DNA of 64,000 bases from Sitta carolinensis (lineage: Eukaryota > Chordata > Aves > Passeriformes > Sittidae): NCBI GenBank assembly GCA_032173965.1, contig CM063287.1:7569859-7633858 (forward strand), read 5' to 3'. Below the pieces are notes generated by a model. It saw only the letters and a program-made list of their open reading frames with translations, was not told the DNA's origin and did not search any database. The position numbers and the translations under genes are program-made. Shown here piece by piece: positions 60,662-64,000 of this stretch (position 1 is its first letter; each line of letters starts with the position of its first letter).

Positions 60662-61250
60662 CCCAATCCTCCCATAACCCTCTGGTTAATCTAGGACACT
60701 TTAGATTAGGCGTTGCAAAAATGACATTGTGACATTCTGTGCCTCTTTCTTTGAGCTAAAACCCTTCTGTCTGGAGTGTCCAGGGACCACAACCCAGCCA
60801 CTTCAAAGAAAAGATCTTGTCGTGATTTAATCTCTGGGTTCTACTTAGAGTCTGTAGATAGATGTGTGTCTTCTCTGGCTCATGGTAAATAATTTGGTAA
60901 ATAACATTGAGGAGAAAAATATATGAATATGCATAAACACACAAAAAATCCCCAACAGTATTACAGGTGCTTTGATTTTTCTACCATTTTTCTTGACTGG
61001 ATATACAAGCAAATTAAAAATTAACATGCCATTAGATGACATTAAAGCTGACCACAAAGCAGCTGCTTTCAGAACACCATTCTTCTGGGCAATAGTCTCA
61101 CATAACTATTTGCAAAATGGTTTGATTTTGTTACAACCTTTTATCTTTTATTGATTGAGGCTTACTTAAATGTATATAATTTTTTTTTTCTTTCTGCTGT
61201 AAGGTGTTGGGGAACTTCTCCAGAGACCTATAACCCTTGCCTGCACTATG

Positions 61251-61278
61251 TTTTTTTTTTTTTTTTTTTTTTTTTTTT
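61251..61278. repeat. T28 homopolymer
   Basis: Uninterrupted run of 28 T following CTGCACTATG and followed by GCAACCAATGG. Confidence 0.95.
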
Positions 61279-64000
61279 GCAACCAATGGCCATTGCAGTT
61301 TGGAACCTCTGGACAGGGAAATTCAAATGTGAATTAAAAGTATTTGACCTGGTCAGAAGAAAGTTTTGACTGGCTGTACAGCAAATTCCTCATACACTTT
61401 TCTGTGCATAAGGATGATTATTGCTGTTGGTTCCAATGCACATGGAAACCTTCTTCAGAAACAGCAGTTTCAGGGACACCCTTGAAGTGTTGTTTCCTGC
61501 TGGTATGCTCTCCGGCCATATGTTTCGGGAAAATGGGAATGCTACCTGGGAAGATTAATCCTTGGCACACAACCCTGAAAGCAGACAAATCTGGGAGAGA
61601 TGATGACTGAAATTTTTCTTGATTCAAGTTTCTCTGAAGAACTAACCTCGATAATGCAAGGAGAACATAGAGGGGAGCTCTACAATTCAGTGAGTAATTC
61701 CCCTATCAGGAACAGTTTAGCAGTTTCTGTGTTCATTCAGTTTTAATTCAATGGCCTTTTAAAAAAAGAGAAAAAGTTTTAAACCCCCTCCCAATCCATG
61801 TCAGAGCAGAGCAAAAGAGAAAATAGATTTCAAGTGTGTTTTTTGCATGGTTTAAAAAAAGGTCTCTTAGGAAAGCACATTCACAAATACATTTGAAGGA
61901 GTTGGACATCTTTTCCCATTCTTCAGTAAGGTCACATGCACTGCAGGGAATCTCAAAAATTATGCTTGGGGGATTTTTTCACTTCATGCTGGAGAAGCCA
62001 ACATTAGGATATGGTTAATTTTGTAGGTACTTGGGAAAAAATCTTCTAATTATGTGTAAAGACTTTGTTGAATGCAAGGTTAAGAACGTTTGTCATTATC
62101 CCTTAGGGAGAAGTTGTTAGAGCTGAGGTTCTAACCTGTTGCCTGGTTTCTCTCTATATCAGGTTGAATTTTATCCACAACAGAAGCTGAAAAGTAGCAA
62201 AGTATAATTTTCTCCATCTACTGCAGAAAATTGCTCATAATTTTTTTAGCTGTTTAGTCTTGAAAAGATCACATCTTCTATCTAAACTAGGCTTAGACAT
62301 ACTTATTTGTATTTAAGGCTGATAGCAAACAATATTTTAATTTTAACAAGTGTTTATAGTCCAGGGTCTGCACTGCAGTTGCCACCAGGGCTGTGGCTGA
62401 TTCCTGGAAGATGTGAGCTCACCTGCATTAAAGAATGGACTGCAGGATGAGTGCTCTTTGTCAAGGGATCCCCGGAAATGGGTCCATGTTCTCAGCTTAG
62501 AGAGAAAACAGTTTATTAGCAGTTACTTGGATGTAAACAGAAGAGTTTGGTGGCTTGAGGTCCTATACAAAATGGAATTGAAAACACAAACACCTACTGA
62601 GAAACACAAACTCCAGTCAGTAATAGTCAATGGTTTATATTTGCCATCTTTGGAGGGCAAAAAAGAACAGTATATTACAGAATTATTTTATTGAAAGGCA
62701 TAATAGAGTTCACATTTCAGAAGCTTCCAAGCAGTTTACCAGTTTGCAATTCATCAAGAAATGCATTTGATGTTCCTCCAAAAAGCATTTTCATCACTTG
62801 TTCTTTCTCTGAGAACTTAACTGAATGTGAAATAAAATATCCAATTGCTAATAAGTTGATAGGACAAAGGGTTATTTCCTAGGGGGAAGAGGACAAAAAT
62901 AATTCTTGAGGCAGCTTTGCCAAGTGTCTGGACACAGAACTGCTGCTTGGGGCGCAGCATTCACGAGCTGTCCATAGCAGCAGGGAAATAAGCACTCTCC
63001 TTCCCCCTTCCATTGACTTGTAGTCTGCACTTTTCCAGGAGCAGGAAATGAGATTGCACTGGCTGGAACAGAGAGCACGGGGCCCACAGCCTTCCCTGGC
63101 AGGGAAACTGCCAGGCTTGGTGGCACCTGAGGAACGGGGAGTCCCAGAGAGACCCCCGGGAATCCCGGCAGCGTTACACCAAGGTGAGAAATGTAAGAAC
63201 CTGCATAGATGCTGGAGGTCTATTTCTCTAATCAAATAGATGAAAAGGAAGGAAACGAGATTGGGACTGCCAGCAACACTATTTTGACTATTGAAAGTTA
63301 TTATGTTTAGCATATAAAAAATCAAGTTTATGCAAGATTAGTGTAGGATTTTTATCCAAAATGCGGTATTTCTTTATGCATTAGTTAACTTAGCTTTGGG
63401 GATCAGAGCTTTGCCTCTCTGTTACACTTTTGTTGTGATGTTTGATCCAAAAGCCAATATTTCTAATGAGGGCACAAGAGCTTTCCTTCAGGCCTGCAGG
63501 TAGCAAAAGTGACAGCTCTGTGTCCATGTCCAAGCATCACACCAGAGGTTCAAAATTCTGTGCAGCCAATGTAACCTGGGGTGTTTTACTTCACAAAAGC
63601 TGAGGGATCACGCTCCTAAATATTATTTACCCACTTGATAATAAAAATTTAACAAATAATAATTAGGCATATTGAAATGGTTAACATGTATAAGTAGTTT
63701 GTCAATGTAATACTTTTAAACTGACATCAACAATCTTCATATCAAACCTGTTGTTGACTGTTAATTATTTGAGTCTGAGTGTATTTTTGTGCGTGTAGGT
63801 GTGGGGAGAAGTGACTTTAGCTAACCCCACTGCATGTGCTCCTGTAGTGAATGTGCACAGTGATGTCAGACAGAACGAAACCCTTCTGGTATCGTGGGCT
63901 TGTCTCAGTGTCCCTTTGAATTTAATTATTTAAATTACCTGCTATTGTTCCTAAATTAAACATTTAAGCTTTCTAAATGGCTGCCACCGTGGTTTAGTTG
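61279..64000. other. Unique non-coding DNA with a small CpG cluster
   Basis: No gene. The minus-strand frame at 62879-63325 (148 codons, the longest in the window) and the plus-strand frame at 63048-63239 cover a GC-richer patch and have no domain. CpGs cluster at about 62945-63175 (GGGGCGCAG, CACGAGC, GCACGGGG, AACGGGG, CCCCCGGG, CCCGGCAGCG), notable for this CpG-poor window but far short of a CpG island. The window ends in ordinary AT-rich sequence. Confidence 0.62.

Larger units (their letters stand above)
58851..61250. other. Unique AT-rich non-coding DNA
   Basis: No gene. Holds a G-rich patch at 59348-59362, an (AAAC)n microsatellite at 59840-59880 and a short (TTTG)n at 60644-60661. 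Confidence 0.62.

Noticed and set aside
62879..63325. Longest open frame in the window (148 codons, minus strand)
   Set aside because: No domain, no exon-like boundaries, cysteine/serine-rich by composition over a GC-rich patch; such lengths are expected by chance in 64 kb on six frames.
1..64000. CRISPR arrays, operons, phage or plasmid features
   Set aside because: No regularly spaced repeats, no clustered same-strand genes with ribosome binding sites; the sequence is clearly vertebrate.

Overview
This window reads as non-coding DNA from a bird macrochromosome, either a gene desert or the inside of a very long intron. The host call rests on three things. There are several 5'-truncated or decayed CR1 retrotransposon copies, including the diagnostic 3' end that finishes in the ATTCTATGAT motif. 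There is one solo LTR of the ERVL-like type common in songbirds. There is no sign of mammalian SINEs or L1. The base composition is AT-rich, CpG is depleted, and short GC-rich patches are scattered through it, which also fits an avian macrochromosome. A passerine is my best guess; this is inference from the LTR style, not proof.

I found no protein-coding exon, tRNA, rRNA, snRNA, CRISPR array or bacterial-type gene organisation. The longest open frames (about 130-148 codons) are what AT-rich non-coding DNA gives by chance. Several of them run through poly-A/T tracts or tandem repeats, and none shows a recognisable domain. The one protein-level signal is a remnant of CR1 ORF2 on the minus strand at 54390-54446.

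Layout. 1-3.5 kb: featureless AT-rich DNA with homopolymer tracts. 3.5-3.7 kb: a clean CR1 3' end (+). 3.7-9.1 kb: unique AT-rich DNA with A tracts, including a run of 49 A. 9.1-11.1 kb: two blocks with the texture of conserved non-coding elements. 11-24 kb: unique sequence with microsatellites and a 34-bp-period duplication. 24.6-25.1 and 29.3-29.7 kb: further enhancer-like blocks. 30.5 and 32.4 kb: two probable copies of an old palindromic interspersed repeat. 34-39 kb: unique sequence with GC-rich patches. 40.7-41.0 kb: a T/G-rich tract and a CR1 fragment. 43.1-43.5 kb: solo LTR, followed by a 43-T tract. 47.4-47.8 kb: an enhancer-like block containing an RFX X-box-like motif. 48.7-50.6 kb: GC-rich patches and a decayed CR1 (-). 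51.2-51.5 kb: an enhancer-like block with a perfect 10-bp-arm hairpin. 53.4-53.7 kb: another such block. 54.2-54.55 kb: a CR1 tail joined directly to an ORF2 linker remnant. 55.7-55.8 kb: paired small hairpins and a 17-G run. 56-64 kb: unique AT-rich DNA with a small CpG cluster near 63 kb.

No genes work together here. What the window mainly offers is a record of old retroposition plus candidate cis-regulatory elements that need cross-species alignment. I did not find a previously undescribed biological system, and I do not think the sequence supports claiming one.
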